A stretch of DNA of 64,000 bases from Syngnathus acus. Taxonomy: Eukaryota; Chordata; Actinopteri; Syngnathiformes; Syngnathidae. The notes under the pieces were generated by a model that ran no database searches, was not told where the DNA came from, and saw only the letters and a program-made list of their open reading frames with translations. The translations under genes were made by a program, and so were the position numbers. The stretch lies in contig NC_051100.1 in assembly GCF_901709675.1 (NCBI RefSeq), forward strand, positions 4,154,001 to 4,218,000, read 5' to 3'. Shown one piece after another: positions 25,641 to 36,228 of this stretch (positions are counted from its first letter, which is position 1; each line of letters begins with the position of its first letter).

Positions 25641-26310
25641 GCGCAAATCTCGATTAAGCTCAAGGACGTCTCCAGTGGCCATGATATCAAATTGCCATAA
25701 CCAAACAGCTATTTGATAGTTCGTCTTTGTTCGAAAATCGAGTCAATTTTAAAATTAAAATAACTCCTTCAACTAAACTAAACGTCTGAACAAGACTAAA
25801 TTAGTCACCCCCAAGTACCCGCAGTTCCAATGCGTGTATGACTGCATGCAAAACAGAGGAAATTCTCATGTTTACAGTCATTTGTGAGTTGGAATTATAC
25901 ATCTTTCCATCAATACCCTAGTTTTTGACCACCAAGTCAATATCGTTTTGCAGCTGAATAATTAAAATATTAAAAACTGCTCCGTGTATAATACAATACA
26001 CGGCCACAGCACAGTACTAATAAGCACATAGTTAGATTAATGGGGATGGGTGCTTGGCTCCATTTCCAAGATTTTCAATAGATAAAATGAACAATGACTT
26101 AAATGAATTCTTGACTCACAGAGCTGAATTAACTTGGTAAAGGCAATATTTTTCCAGTAGTATTGGATCTCATTAAAGCCTCATTCCGGTAACTAAATGT
26201 AAATATGAATCCAATCCATCAAAATGACTGCCAATGTCATTACTAGGCTTCAGAGCAGCCTCCAGAAGCAGGAGGAGCCCTCCCACCCTCGCTTGTAGCG
26301 TCACATGCAT
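25640..26310. other. smndc1-adra2a divergent intergenic DNA
   Basis: AT-rich, without a coding frame or a recognised repeat. It separates two divergent promoters by roughly 0.7 kb and may hold adra2a control elements. None could be named with confidence. Confidence 0.5.
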
Positions 26311-26314
26311 GTGG

Positions 26315-26321
26315 TATAAAA
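26315..26321 (+). promoter_or_regulatory. adra2a: TATA box of adra2a
   Basis: TATAAAA follows GTCACATGCATGTGG, a near-palindrome holding CATGCATG. A start site about 30 bp downstream would give a 5' UTR of about 225 bases before ATG 26569 with no intron needed. Confidence 0.7.
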
Positions 26322-26568
26322 GAGCCCCTTCTCCAGTCTACCACACCTGCTTCAAACATCTGCTTGAACTCCATCTGTGTGCTGAATGATTCATTTCAAG
26401 CGTCTATTTTTAAAGTCCTCGGATGCGGAGCCATGGGAACGCTTCCTCTTTTCACCACAGTAGAATTCCTCGCCTTTTTTTCCCTAACCGGAAGAACTTG
26501 AACAACATGACGACTGCTTCCACTGATGCCAAACGCCGCTAATCGACTTCAATCCAATAAAGGTGTCA

Positions 26569-27684
26569 ATGGACTGCCTGAACTTGACCAATAAGACGGC
26601 GGTGGCCCGGCACTTGTATGGCGCTCAGACCTCGGCACCTCTCACCCTCCTGGTGGGTGTCCTCATCCTGCTGACCGTCTTCGGCAACGTCATGGTGGTC
26701 ATCGCCGTGACCACATGCCGTGCCCTCAGAGCCCCCCAGAATTTATTCCTGGTCTCTTTGGCGTGCGCCGACATCCTGGTGGCTACCTCGGTGATGCCCT
26801 TCTCCCTGGCCAATGAACTGATGGGTTACTGGTTCTTCGGCAAGGTGTGGTGTGAAATCTACCTGGCGCTGGATGTGTTTTTCTGCACGTCTTCCATCGT
26901 CCACCTGTGCGCCATAAGCCTGGACCGATACTGGTCCATCACACGGGCCGTCGAGTACAACTTGAGAAGGACGCCTCAGCGGATCAAATGCACCATCTTG
27001 ATTGTTTGGGTGCTGGCAGCCATTATCTCCTTCCCGCCGCTGATCACCATGAAGAAGGACAAAGGCCAAGAGGACCGACCCGAATGTAAAATCAACGACG
27101 AGAAGTGGTACATCGTTTTCTCCAGCACCGCTTCCTTCTTCGCGCCCTGCGCCATCATGGTCCTGGTCTACGTGAGGATCTACCAGGTGGCCAAACAGAG
27201 GACAAGAGCCCCGCCGGGTGAAAGGTCACGAGAAAACGGACGCCCGGAGCGTGAGGACGGAGAGGTGAACGGGGAGCTGGCGGACGAATCATCATCGGAC
27301 GGCTACGAAGTAACCTTGTGTTCTCTGAAGAAGAGGCGACCCGCCCGGACGGCCGAGTGGGGTCGCGAGAAGCCCGGAGAAGCCGCCGAGAAGCCACAAG
27401 CCAACACCAGCCGCTGGAAAGGAAGACAGCACCGAGAGAGACGCTTCACGTTAGTGCTGGCCGTGGTGGTGGGAGTGTTCGTCCTCTGCTGGCTGCCCTT
27501 CTTCTTCACGTACACGCTCACGGCCGTGTGCGCCTGCTGCGTGCCCGAGACGCTCTTCAAGATGTTCTTCTGGTTGGGATACTGTAACAGCTCCCTCAAC
27601 CCGCTCATTTATACCGTTTTCAATAACGACTTCCGCAGGTCCTTTAAAAAGATCCTCTGCAGAAAAACACATGTTGATTTATAA
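26569..27684 (+). CDS. adra2a: Alpha-2A adrenergic receptor (adra2a), intronless, 371 aa
   Basis: This is a Gi-coupled seven-helix receptor for noradrenaline and adrenaline. Visible features: N-glycosylation sequons at N5 and N8; TM1 around residues 25-49; [10 protein letters not shown] in TM2; D102 in TM3, the amine counter-ion; DRY at 119-121; the C95-C173 disulphide pair; serines 185 and 189 in TM5, aligning with the catechol-binding serines of the human receptor; CWLP at 307-310; NPLIY at 344-348; and a palmitoylation candidate, C364. The third intracellular loop is only about 80 residues, far shorter than in human ADRA2A, but keeps a DESSSD cluster like the human GRK site. The frame extends two codons upstream of ATG 26569 without another ATG. 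Subtype A is chosen from sequence feel and from the smndc1-side neighbourhood; subtype confidence is lower than family confidence. Confidence 0.92.
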   Translation: MDCLNLTNKTAVARHLYGAQTSAPLTLLVGVLILLTVFGNVMVVIAVTTCRALRAPQNLFLVSLACADILVATSVMPFSLANELMGYWFFGKVWCEIYLALDVFFCTSSIVHLCAISLDRYWSITRAVEYNLRRTPQRIKCTILIVWVLAAIISFPPLITMKKDKGQEDRPECKINDEKWYIVFSSTASFFAPCAIMVLVYVRIYQVAKQRTRAPPGERSRENGRPEREDGEVNGELADESSSDGYEVTLCSLKKRRPARTAEWGREKPGEAAEKPQANTSRWKGRQHRERRFTLVLAVVVGVFVLCWLPFFFTYTLTAVCACCVPETLFKMFFWLGYCNSSLNPLIYTVFNNDFRRSFKKILCRKTHVDL

Positions 27685-27796
27685 GAGGACACAACTCTGG
27701 AATGTGTGTTGAAATTTCAACTCATCGCTACTTATTGTATGTTTCATCCGTCACTGTAATTTGTTTAGGTTCTCTAGCACTTGTCACTTAATGGGG

Positions 27797-27802
27797 AATA
27801 AA
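27797..27802 (+). terminator. adra2a: Poly(A) signal AATAAA for adra2a
   Basis: A canonical hexamer about 112 bases after the stop codon, in GGGGAATAAATCCCCC, which can also form a small hairpin (GGGG and CCCC arms). Confidence 0.6.
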
Positions 27803-28029
27803 TCCCCCAAAAATATTTGCAACACCAGAAAATCCCATCCCGTCAGCAACTCATCCACATTATCTTATCGAAGCTCAAAACCTTCAGGCTTCTGCTAGAA
27901 AGCAAAACAAATGTGAAGAAAACCCCACGAGAAGCTCTGACATTTATTTGGGCATATTTCGAAAGCTCCTTCGGCGCTGACTCCCATTTAACAGGAATTG
28001 GAATGCGATTGGTTCATTTTAAACAGCAT

Positions 28030-28130
28030 CATCTCAGTTACACTAGGGTGTGCACACTTACGCAACCACAGTGGTTTGCTTTAAGACATTCAGACAATAT
28101 CCGCAATTTTTTTTTTTTGCCACTCAATTG
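28030..28130 (-). repeat. Dispersed fish repeat fragment
   Basis: AGGGTGTGCACACTTACGCA with ACCACAG is the reverse complement of the end of the repeat at 14,990-15,260. Only the end is recognisable. Confidence 0.45.
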
Positions 28131-29116
28131 TCACGGGCATTATTTTTATTTTAGTTTAAATCATCACGGGCTTTATTTTTATCTTAGTTCAATCTACACA
28201 ATAGCAACAAGACTGATGATGGCAAATCTAATTGAAGCCAAACGATGTCACCCTCACTCCTCACTTGTCTTTCCTAGGCCGGAGACGTTTCGATGAAGGG
28301 AAAATTAAAGCTAGGGGCTGCGTGGGCGACCACGGAATCATTGCAGGCAGCTTATCATGAATTATTGCCTTCATATCAGGATGTCATTAAATCCTCCCCT
28401 GGAGTCAAACACAAGAAATGGAAATAGGAGTGCCTTCTGCCGATGACACAATTAACTCTCACACACACACAAGCTTATCTGTTTGCTACTAACATCACCT
28501 TTTTTACACACGTCAACAAATAAACATTTACGATCCCGCAAACCTGAACTTAAGTGAAAAGCGCTTCTCAGTCAAGACGGGAATGATTCCCATGACTCGT
28601 GTCGTGGAAATTTTTTGTTTGAGATTCCTGTGGTACGCATGTTTGGACTCAATCTGTTAAAGGCTTAAAATATGACCGCCGTTCGTGACCGCAAACTGTC
28701 ATCAGTGCCGAATAAATGTCTCGATGTTGGAGTTCCCATGAACAATACAGAGTGAGAAAGATTGCGCAACACGTGTTGTACTTCACCCTGGTATGTGAAG
28801 CTCATGCATGCTATTAATATGTTGACATGGGAAACAGCTATGACGATACATGTCAAAAGGAATTACGCCAAAATATGCTTCATAACAAAAGTCTTCACCC
28901 CCTCTTTAAAAATAAAAGCTTCATTTGTGATACGAGTATTATATTTAATACCCAACTGTGATATGTTTTAATAAAATGTCCTAATTGATTGTGTCCGTCT
29001 GACTTTATACGACCGGGTCACAGCGAACAGTGGAAATTTGCACCCAATAAAAGTAAAAGGTCAGTACATTTATTTTTTCATTTTAACATCAGTGTGAGGA
29101 TGGAAACTGGTACGCA

Positions 29117-29190
29117 ACGGTCTCAAACATGTGGCCCGGGGGCCATTTGTGGCCTGCCGAATGACATTCTGCGGTCCTCTACTTGACAAA
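29117..29190 (+). repeat. Transposon-end-like fragment
   Basis: TCTCAAACATGTGGCCCGGG followed by GGCCATTTGTGGCC matches a terminal motif of a widespread vertebrate hAT-type repeat. A related but more decayed copy is near 46,055. Confidence 0.5.
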
Positions 29191-30079
29191 GTTTAATGTT
29201 AGTGCTTTCAAACTTTTCACTGGTACTGATTTTTTTTATAGATTCCACAGCTCAAGCCCTACTGTAGTTTTTCCAGCTGTCTAAAACTAGTGTTCTGTTT
29301 GGCCAAATGTGCTGAAATATGGATGCCTTTCTATTTTATGTTCCTGCCAAGCGGGCTGATTGCGCGTGCATCATAAATTCACACATGTCCACTTTCACTG
29401 TGTGCAGATTCAATATGATTTATTCAGAGTGTTTAAGGGCGTCCATAAAGTCACTAAAAACGAGGCCGTTGGCAAAAGTTCCCACAATCAGCCGTCTCCA
29501 CATTCTGCGGTTTGCTCTCGTCCCTTTAAATTTTCTCGTCGTGTCTCTTAAAAGGGCGGCTGAACTTTGAGGCAATTAAAGATCGCAGACTGCATCCCAG
29601 ACATGTGGGATGATGAAGGCTGGCTCGCGGTGTCAGACAGAGGCCTCGAGACCATACTAATAAGTTTACATCATAGCCGGAGATGAATAGAGGAGTTTTA
29701 ATTGAATGTTGGCTCATTCATTATGGATGGAGCTCTCGAGTACACCATACTTCCTCCTGCTCGGATAATCAACTTTGATTCTCCGGGATGAAGGCGGAGT
29801 GGCTATCCAGCTTTATTTTTCCGCCTTTTAATTTTCTATTTCTTTTCGCTTTCCGTTCCACCGCTGATTGCTTGTTTACTTGCTTCAATTACTTGTTTTT
29901 CCAAGATGTCAAAATGTGGAAGAAGCCCAATTGTGTCAAGACGAAAATGAGTTTAACCTAGTTTACATGTTGGGCTCAGTGATGACATTAATACAAGCTG
30001 TCGTTCTGTGTAGTGATTTAATTACGATATTAATTCATGTGTACACATTTGTTCATAAAATAAGGCCACTGGCTTGTGG

Positions 30080-30082
<3 letters not shown>

Positions 30083-30164
<82 letters not shown>
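30083..30164. repeat. (TG)41 microsatellite
   Basis: An uninterrupted alternating TG run of about 82 bp. Likely polymorphic and able to adopt Z-DNA. Confidence 0.95.
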
Positions 30165-30166
<2 letters not shown>

Positions 30167-32239
30167 CAGAGCTATCCATTGCAAAACAAACCAAGGTTAA
30201 GGACTCGTGGGGGCAAAAGCCACACACATGAAGTGGAAATTACCAAATATAACTCTCGTGTTTATACATGTATGAGAAAGTGAAGCAATCCTTCGGGGAT
30301 ACTCCTTCACACTCGTTTTTTTCCCCACTCTTCCCGATAATTATACCACATTGCTTTTTACTGGCCCAAAGAAGTCGCTGTTGAATTATTCATCGCAAAC
30401 TCAGTTATAAGAGAAGTCCTACTTCAAATAAAAAATGATAATTAAAATGAGTTAACAGGAGTAGAAAATGGCGAGTCTAATTTATGGCATCTTATCTGAA
30501 GTTTAGTAATATTAAAAAAAAAAAAAAAACTTTCCAATATATGCTGCTAATGAGGATCCACAATAACTGGACAGGTGTGACAACCAGTCAAAAAATTTAT
30601 GTAGCTTCTTATTAATCTGCGGGCCAATAGACAGCCGGATATAGCCGTTGGAGGATAATCGTCAGTGCTAATCAGGAATAGAACAGATGCTAAATGCCTT
30701 CCTGCCTTGCTCCAACTTCCTGCCGTCCCTCTTTCTACAAAGCTATTTATATGCCTCATCCAATCAACGATTCATATCCTTCTTCGCCTGTTAGCTGCAT
30801 TCAGTTTGATATCAAATATAAGACACTAGTTGCGTTTCCATTGCCGTCTGTCGCCAGAATGTGGAGATGAACAAAACATCCATAACATTTAACTTAATTA
30901 TTGTCACCGGCAACACATCCTGACAGCATCTTATGAAAATCGAAATCACTTACGCCAGCACAATGAAATTGTTTGCTTAGGGATTATGGCTTCATAAATG
31001 TTTTTTTATTTGTTTATTTTCCAGGACATGTGCATTGCTTATTGAATCAACAATAGGGACATTTCACGAGCAGTCAACATATTTCCATCTGGCCATATGC
31101 GGTACTAGGCCGCTTTATTGTACTTTGGAGGAAATGGCCACAAAATTCCAGGTGTTAGGTGTTCTCATTGGGGAATGATTGGATCTCTTCCATATTCAGA
31201 CTTCCCTATTAGACAGATGGATGATACTAAATTGCAGAGTATATACGCTTTGGGTTATTGACCTTCAAACTGGAACAAATTCAGCGCAGATAATTACGTT
31301 TCCAAAAGTAATATAGGGAGTAAGAATCCCAAATTGAAAGCAATTGGGGGGATCAAAAGATTTGGTTGGTTAATTTCACACTAACTTGATGAGCAATAAA
31401 AAGTCAATTTTACACATCTCCCCTTTAAAGAGATATTTTAAGAGTGCATTTGAGTGCATGACTTCTCTCCTCAGAAACAACACAATAGCACAGTGCAAAG
31501 AACCATTGAAGTTATATTGTTTGTTTCAAAGAGTATTTCAATTAGGTCGATTACAAAAGGAACAAGCTCGTGTCTGGCAGGAAGAAGGACACATTTCAAA
31601 GTAATGGCTTTCCCTAAATTGCAGAAATAATTGAGTTTTCCCGGAATAATCAGTCACGCTAATCTCCACGCGAGGAAAACCTAATTTCATTTGCCCGTCT
31701 CAAATTTGAATTCGCCTCAATGAGCTAGCACGTGCGGTTACTATGGAATTGTAATGTCGTCACAACAAGAATAATAATCAAAATAAGTTAATATGCACGG
31801 GTATAAGTCAACAATAATAAAAAGCCAATTTGCTTATTTCAGTTAATAACGTAATACCGGACACGTTTTCTTAAATTTATGAATATTTATTGGAGAAGTA
31901 TGTGGAAAAATAAATTGACATTTTATCTGTATAGAAACCCTGCTATCAGCATTGAGACAATAAAAATAAACTCAATAATCTCACAATCTTAACAGTACAA
32001 ATACTATTCTAAAAAGGGCAATACTGCTTAATAATAATGTCCTTGTGAGGGGGTTCTGATCTTTTACTGCCACCTGCAGCCAAACGCGCAGAACTGCCTC
32101 CCACCATTGCCCCACAATATTTATCCCGACGTGGTCTGTTGAAACATTTTATTTGTGATGTATCATATAAATGTCATGGTGTGTTGTCAAATCCCGGCTT
32201 GTGACATTTAGTGGACGCAATAAAGGAAGTCTGTTAACC

Positions 32240-32490
32240 CCTCAAGCGTGGGAGCGCATGCGCGGTCTAGCCCGGAAAGGCGGGGCATACATTTTACGTA
32301 CCAAGCGCGCCCCCGCCTTATCCAATCAGCGTTGAGGTAAACACTCGGTTGCGTCATTGTTATTGTGCGTTGCTCGGAAGACGCTCCAGCTGGTCGACTC
32401 TCGTTAGATATTTCGCCACCTCTTTTATTTTTGACACATTTCAACTTTTTTGTTCAACGCTTAAAACGAAAGAGGAGTCCAAGTGGCGCC
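32240..32490 (+). promoter_or_regulatory. bnip3: bnip3 promoter and 5' UTR
   Basis: A perfect NRF1-type palindrome GCGCATGCGC sits at 32254-32263 and a CCAAT box at 32322-32326, in a GC-rich patch directly before the start codon. No TATA box is apparent. No clear hypoxia-response element (RCGTG with ancillary motif) was found here, although BNIP3 is HIF-induced in mammals. Confidence 0.6.
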
Positions 32491-34077
32491 ATGTCGATAC
32501 CAAACGACGCTTCTTCCTTGGAGGAGAGTTTGCAAGGTAATGTGTTGATTTTTGAATTTGGCCAGCTCGCATGAAAACTGTTGGGAAACCTCACTACAAG
32601 CGTCTAAAAATTTCGTATTTATCTTAAAGTTTTATGAGCGGGTCTGCAAATAGATTAGTAGAGCAAAAAAGAATGTCTGTGAGTTAAGGGTTTGCATTGT
32701 ATTTTAAGTCAACTCCCTCAATTAAAAAGAACAAAAAGTTTTTCACCATCACTAGCGCTGTGTATTCTTTCTACATTTTTTTCCCTCATTATTTTTCCAG
32801 GTACGTGGGTGGAGTCACACTTCAGTGCTGCAGCCTCACAAAGCAACAGTCACCACGGAAGCCAGGAGCTCGTAATGCCCACGTCCACGCAGCAGGATGA
32901 CGTGGAGAACATGCTGCTGGATGCCCAACGCGAGTCCGGCAGGAGCAGCTCAGGCGGAAGCTCGCAATGCAACAGGTCTGCTCCCGAAAAGGCAACTAAG
33001 TGGTTGTGAAATAAAGATAGTCACACTGACCCTTTGCTCCCCTTTCACAAGCCCACGCAGAGCACTGACCCCCCTTGTATGGAGAGGCTCTGGGGGAAGC
33101 AGCTTGCAGGTAATATAGGAAGTAAGATCAAGATTGCCATGATTTGACCAAAAGCAGAATGTTTAGCGCTATTTAGGCTTCAATTTCTTCCAGACAAAAC
33201 AAAAGTGGCTTTAGTGAGAAAATATTTTGGGACAAATGGTCATTAGGCTGCTTATGGAGGTTATACAGTTCAGCACAGCAATGCCTATTGTAGTACTAAA
33301 GTTGACCTGTTAGTGGCAGCATGGTGCCAGAAGCCATAAGGACAGGAAAGGAATCTAGTCTAACTTTGAGTATGTCTGATGTTATATTGCAGTTGCACAA
33401 ACACGAAATTGTTACTCTGTGTGTACCCTGATTTTACTCGTTTAATTTTTCTTTTTTTTTTCCAATGTGACCAAACCCACATTGTGTTTTTAGTCAGAAG
33501 AGGACCTTCAGGAACGAAGACAGGAAGTGGAGGTGATGATGAAAAAAAACGCGGACTGGTGCAGTCGACCCGAGAACAATCCGCCAAAGTAGGCTTTTTA
33601 CGTAACTATATCTACAAACTGTTACAAAAGTCAAATGGTTTTCCGCCACATCATGTGCCCTGGTGCCTCTTGTTTACAAACATTACAAAATGGTCAATGA
33701 GGAACTATGTTAATTTTCTGTGGTCGTGACCTTAGACAGGACCCCTGGTTGGCACCAATGAAAGTTTGATGTGCTCCTCTGCAGGGAGTTCCTGCTCAAA
33801 CACCCCAAGCGCTCCACCCCGCTCAGCATGCGCAACAGCAGCGTCATGAAGAAGGGCGGCGTCCTCTCGCCCGACTTCCTACAGCTCTTCCTGCCCTCCT
33901 TAATCATCTCGCACATACTCGCAATCGGCCTCGGGTAAGATTCGTCGCAGTCGCTCCATTCCACAAGTGCATGTGGATTGACTCAAACTAGGGTTCGGGT
34001 TTCAAGTCATTTGGCCCACTGTCTTTATTTTCAGGATATACATCGGGAAGCGCCTGGCCTCCCATCACACCTTGTGA
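32491..34077 (+). CDS. bnip3: BNIP3 mitophagy receptor, 6 exons, 188 aa
   Basis: BNIP3 is a tail-anchored outer mitochondrial membrane protein that links mitochondria to LC3/GABARAP under hypoxia. Exons: 32491-32536, 32801-32975, 33052-33109, 33494-33588, 33785-33934, 34035-34077, in consistent phases. Recognisable parts: [12 protein letters not shown] near the N-terminus; [18 protein letters not shown]; the BH3-like region with [36 protein letters not shown]; and the C-terminal membrane helix with the dimerising [15 protein letters not shown] (His and GxxxG). Human BNIP3 has SWVELHF at the LC3-interacting region; here W18-V-E is followed by S21, so the core lacks its hydrophobic +3 residue. 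Four residues of the human DWIWDWSSRPEN segment are also missing (here DWCSRPEN). The start ATG has good context (GCGCCATGT). The gene is convergent with ppp2r2d. Confidence 0.93.
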
Positions 34078-34600
34078 GAAGCCTTGCGTTCGGACCTCCA
34101 TGAGACATCGGCATGCCTTTAACTGAAAAGAACCACTGTGAAAAACCAAGCGATTGTGAGCCATATGAGGGAAACGCCGGCCCCTCTTACACTCAGACCT
34201 CTCCTGCCTTTCTGCTGTTTCCTCCAGCTTGTTTTAAGATCCGTTCTACGCGTTTGCTTTGAACCACTTGGTCAGACTTGGTAAAATGTTTATATTTGTA
34301 TCCAAGGGATCATTAGCATACTGTGATTACTTCAATATAAATTGTGTTTTGATATTTGTAATATCAAATGTGATGCACAAATATGCAGTGGGGGCCATTT
34401 TACTAAAAGTCATTCAACTTTCTTTGCCAAGTACAGTCAGGGCATGCTGGTGGCTAGCTGCAATAATTTTAACTCCTAAAGCACCCACAAGTTTGACTTT
34501 GCATGTTGCTTACCTTAACTTGAATCCCTTGTTGCATGTAAGGTACAATCCAGGTGGAATAAAATGCACCATCCTAAAATCTTCACCAGCTGTTTTATTT
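34078..34600 (+). other. bnip3: bnip3 3' UTR
   Basis: Runs from the stop codon to the AATAAA at 34558. The 156-codon open frame starting at 34259 lies entirely here, has no recognisable domain and is taken as chance. Confidence 0.6.
34558..34563 (+). terminator. bnip3: Poly(A) signal AATAAA for bnip3
   Basis: Canonical hexamer about 480 bases after the stop codon. A second copy at 34767-34772 could give a longer 3' UTR. Confidence 0.6.
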
Positions 34601-34842
34601 GATGCTTTGGCCATCTTCTTCTATCTTTTAGTGCTTGGTAAACAAATTGGTGCACTGCTGCCACCTTCTGAAATGGAGTGTGGGGCATGCAGCCTAAACC
34701 TATTCCCAAAAATAAGAACAGAAATTTAAAAATGAACGGTGCCCACCTCTGCAAATATTATCGGTTAATAAAAATTGAAAACACACACAGCCTGGTGAAT
34801 TATATGAAAGGAAATTGCTCAAAAGATGAACACAATTAAAAT

Positions 34843-34848
34843 TTTATT
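34843..34848 (-). terminator. ppp2r2d: Candidate distal poly(A) signal for ppp2r2d
   Basis: AATAAA on the - strand, about 1.38 kb after the stop codon. A nearer candidate is at 35530-35535. With the bnip3 signals at 34558 and 34767, the two convergent transcripts would end very close together. Confidence 0.45.
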
Positions 34849-36228
34849 GAACTTTGGTCAAAATAATAAACAAGTGAATACATTGCCACCATGTTAGGAA
34901 TCAACGGACAAAGACAATGCCTTGGTGTGTTTTGTCTGAATGTACTCGTAACCGTCACGTCTGGATTCACGTGGATGTGTTTTGAGGAACTTCCCGAATT
35001 AGTGAGAACACGGATGAGGGGGGCTGTCATCACTCCTTGGATTGGGAGGCACTCTTAAATCACCCACGTGTGACAGCTACACGTAGCAGCGGCGTATGAG
35101 GCCATCACGCTAGAAAATAGGAATTAACAAATAATGCACATGAGGTTTGGGGTGGGAAGGGGGGCATAGCTGTCACTCATAGAAAGTCGGAATTAAGGCT
35201 GCAGATTCCCTTTGTCCGTCTTGTGCCTTACCAGCCCGCCCACCCCCCAAGAAAAGCTCCAAAGTCAAGACGCTCTTGATAACGCACACACACACACACA
35301 CTTGCGCTCTCTCACACACACGCATTATTAGCTTGTCCAACAGTGGTAGCCCCAAAATAGTAGTTCAATAAACACATTTTGCTTGAGATCTGCTCCCAAG
35401 AAAAAGGAGAAAGAAAAAAAAAAAGACAGTGGTGCGACTGGACATGTTCCACCTCTCTACAACATAAAAACATGCAAAGCAATATACATACTTGTAAATT
35501 TAAAAACACATCTGTCGTTTTAGTTTCTTTTTATTATGTGGATGACAAGGTGTACTTGAGTAGATACAGTCAGTGAAATCAGGTCACTGTATTGATGGAG
35601 GGGGGTGGGTTTATGAGGCGAGGAGGGGGAGAAAGAAAAAGAATCGAGTCCACTCTCCAGATTCACAGCCACCTCCATCAGTGGACGCGCAGCGGACGGG
35701 AGGGAGGGAATGTTAACAGTTTGGCTATACGTGATTCCCCACCAGCCGCTAATCTGCACTTTGGTGCTCGGAAACCTTTCAGACGGTGGTACGACGTCAC
35801 ATCTCGGAGGGGGGGCGGGGGGCGGTAAGTGTGGGGGGAGTTGGCTTCCGAGCCTTTAAAACGGTGAAACGAAGGTTAAAAATGTCAACAAAAACATTGA
35901 CGTTCAAGAGTTTGACCTCCGTCTATTAGACCCACATACGGCTTTCTGGGTCAATGGGGGGTGGGGGGGGGCGAGGGGAATGAGAGTGTATGTGTGAGTG
36001 TGGGGGTGTTGGTGATTGCCCTGATGCCAAAAAGGCAAAAAACAATCTAAGCTTAGATTCAAAATAAAACAGACCTAGCGGGTCGGCCTCCAAAAAAGTA
36101 GACGCGTGCTTTCGAAAATTCTTCACCAGGAGGACGACGAGGCCGTTTGTTTTCTTCTTGTTCTTATACAGATAGACACGTAGTAGGCTGAACTAAAACG
36201 GGGACGCCCAAAGCCCGTCCCCGCTCTT

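Larger units (their letters stand above)
27810..32230. other. adra2a-bnip3 non-coding interval
   Basis: No gene was recognised. It contains repeat fragments near 28,040 and 29,120, a long TG microsatellite at 30083 and a poly-A run near 30,512. The stretches 28,300-28,450, 29,440-29,800 and 30,780-31,330 are high-complexity, repeat-free and AT-leaning with homeobox-like TAATTA cores. They would be my first candidates for conserved enhancers of adra2a. Confidence 0.5.

Noticed and set aside
27817-28296. 159-codon + strand frame after adra2a
   Set aside because: Overlaps a poly-T run and a dispersed repeat fragment; no domain seen.
34259-34729. 156-codon + strand frame after bnip3
   Set aside because: Lies in the bnip3 3' UTR and contains its poly(A) signal; no domain seen.
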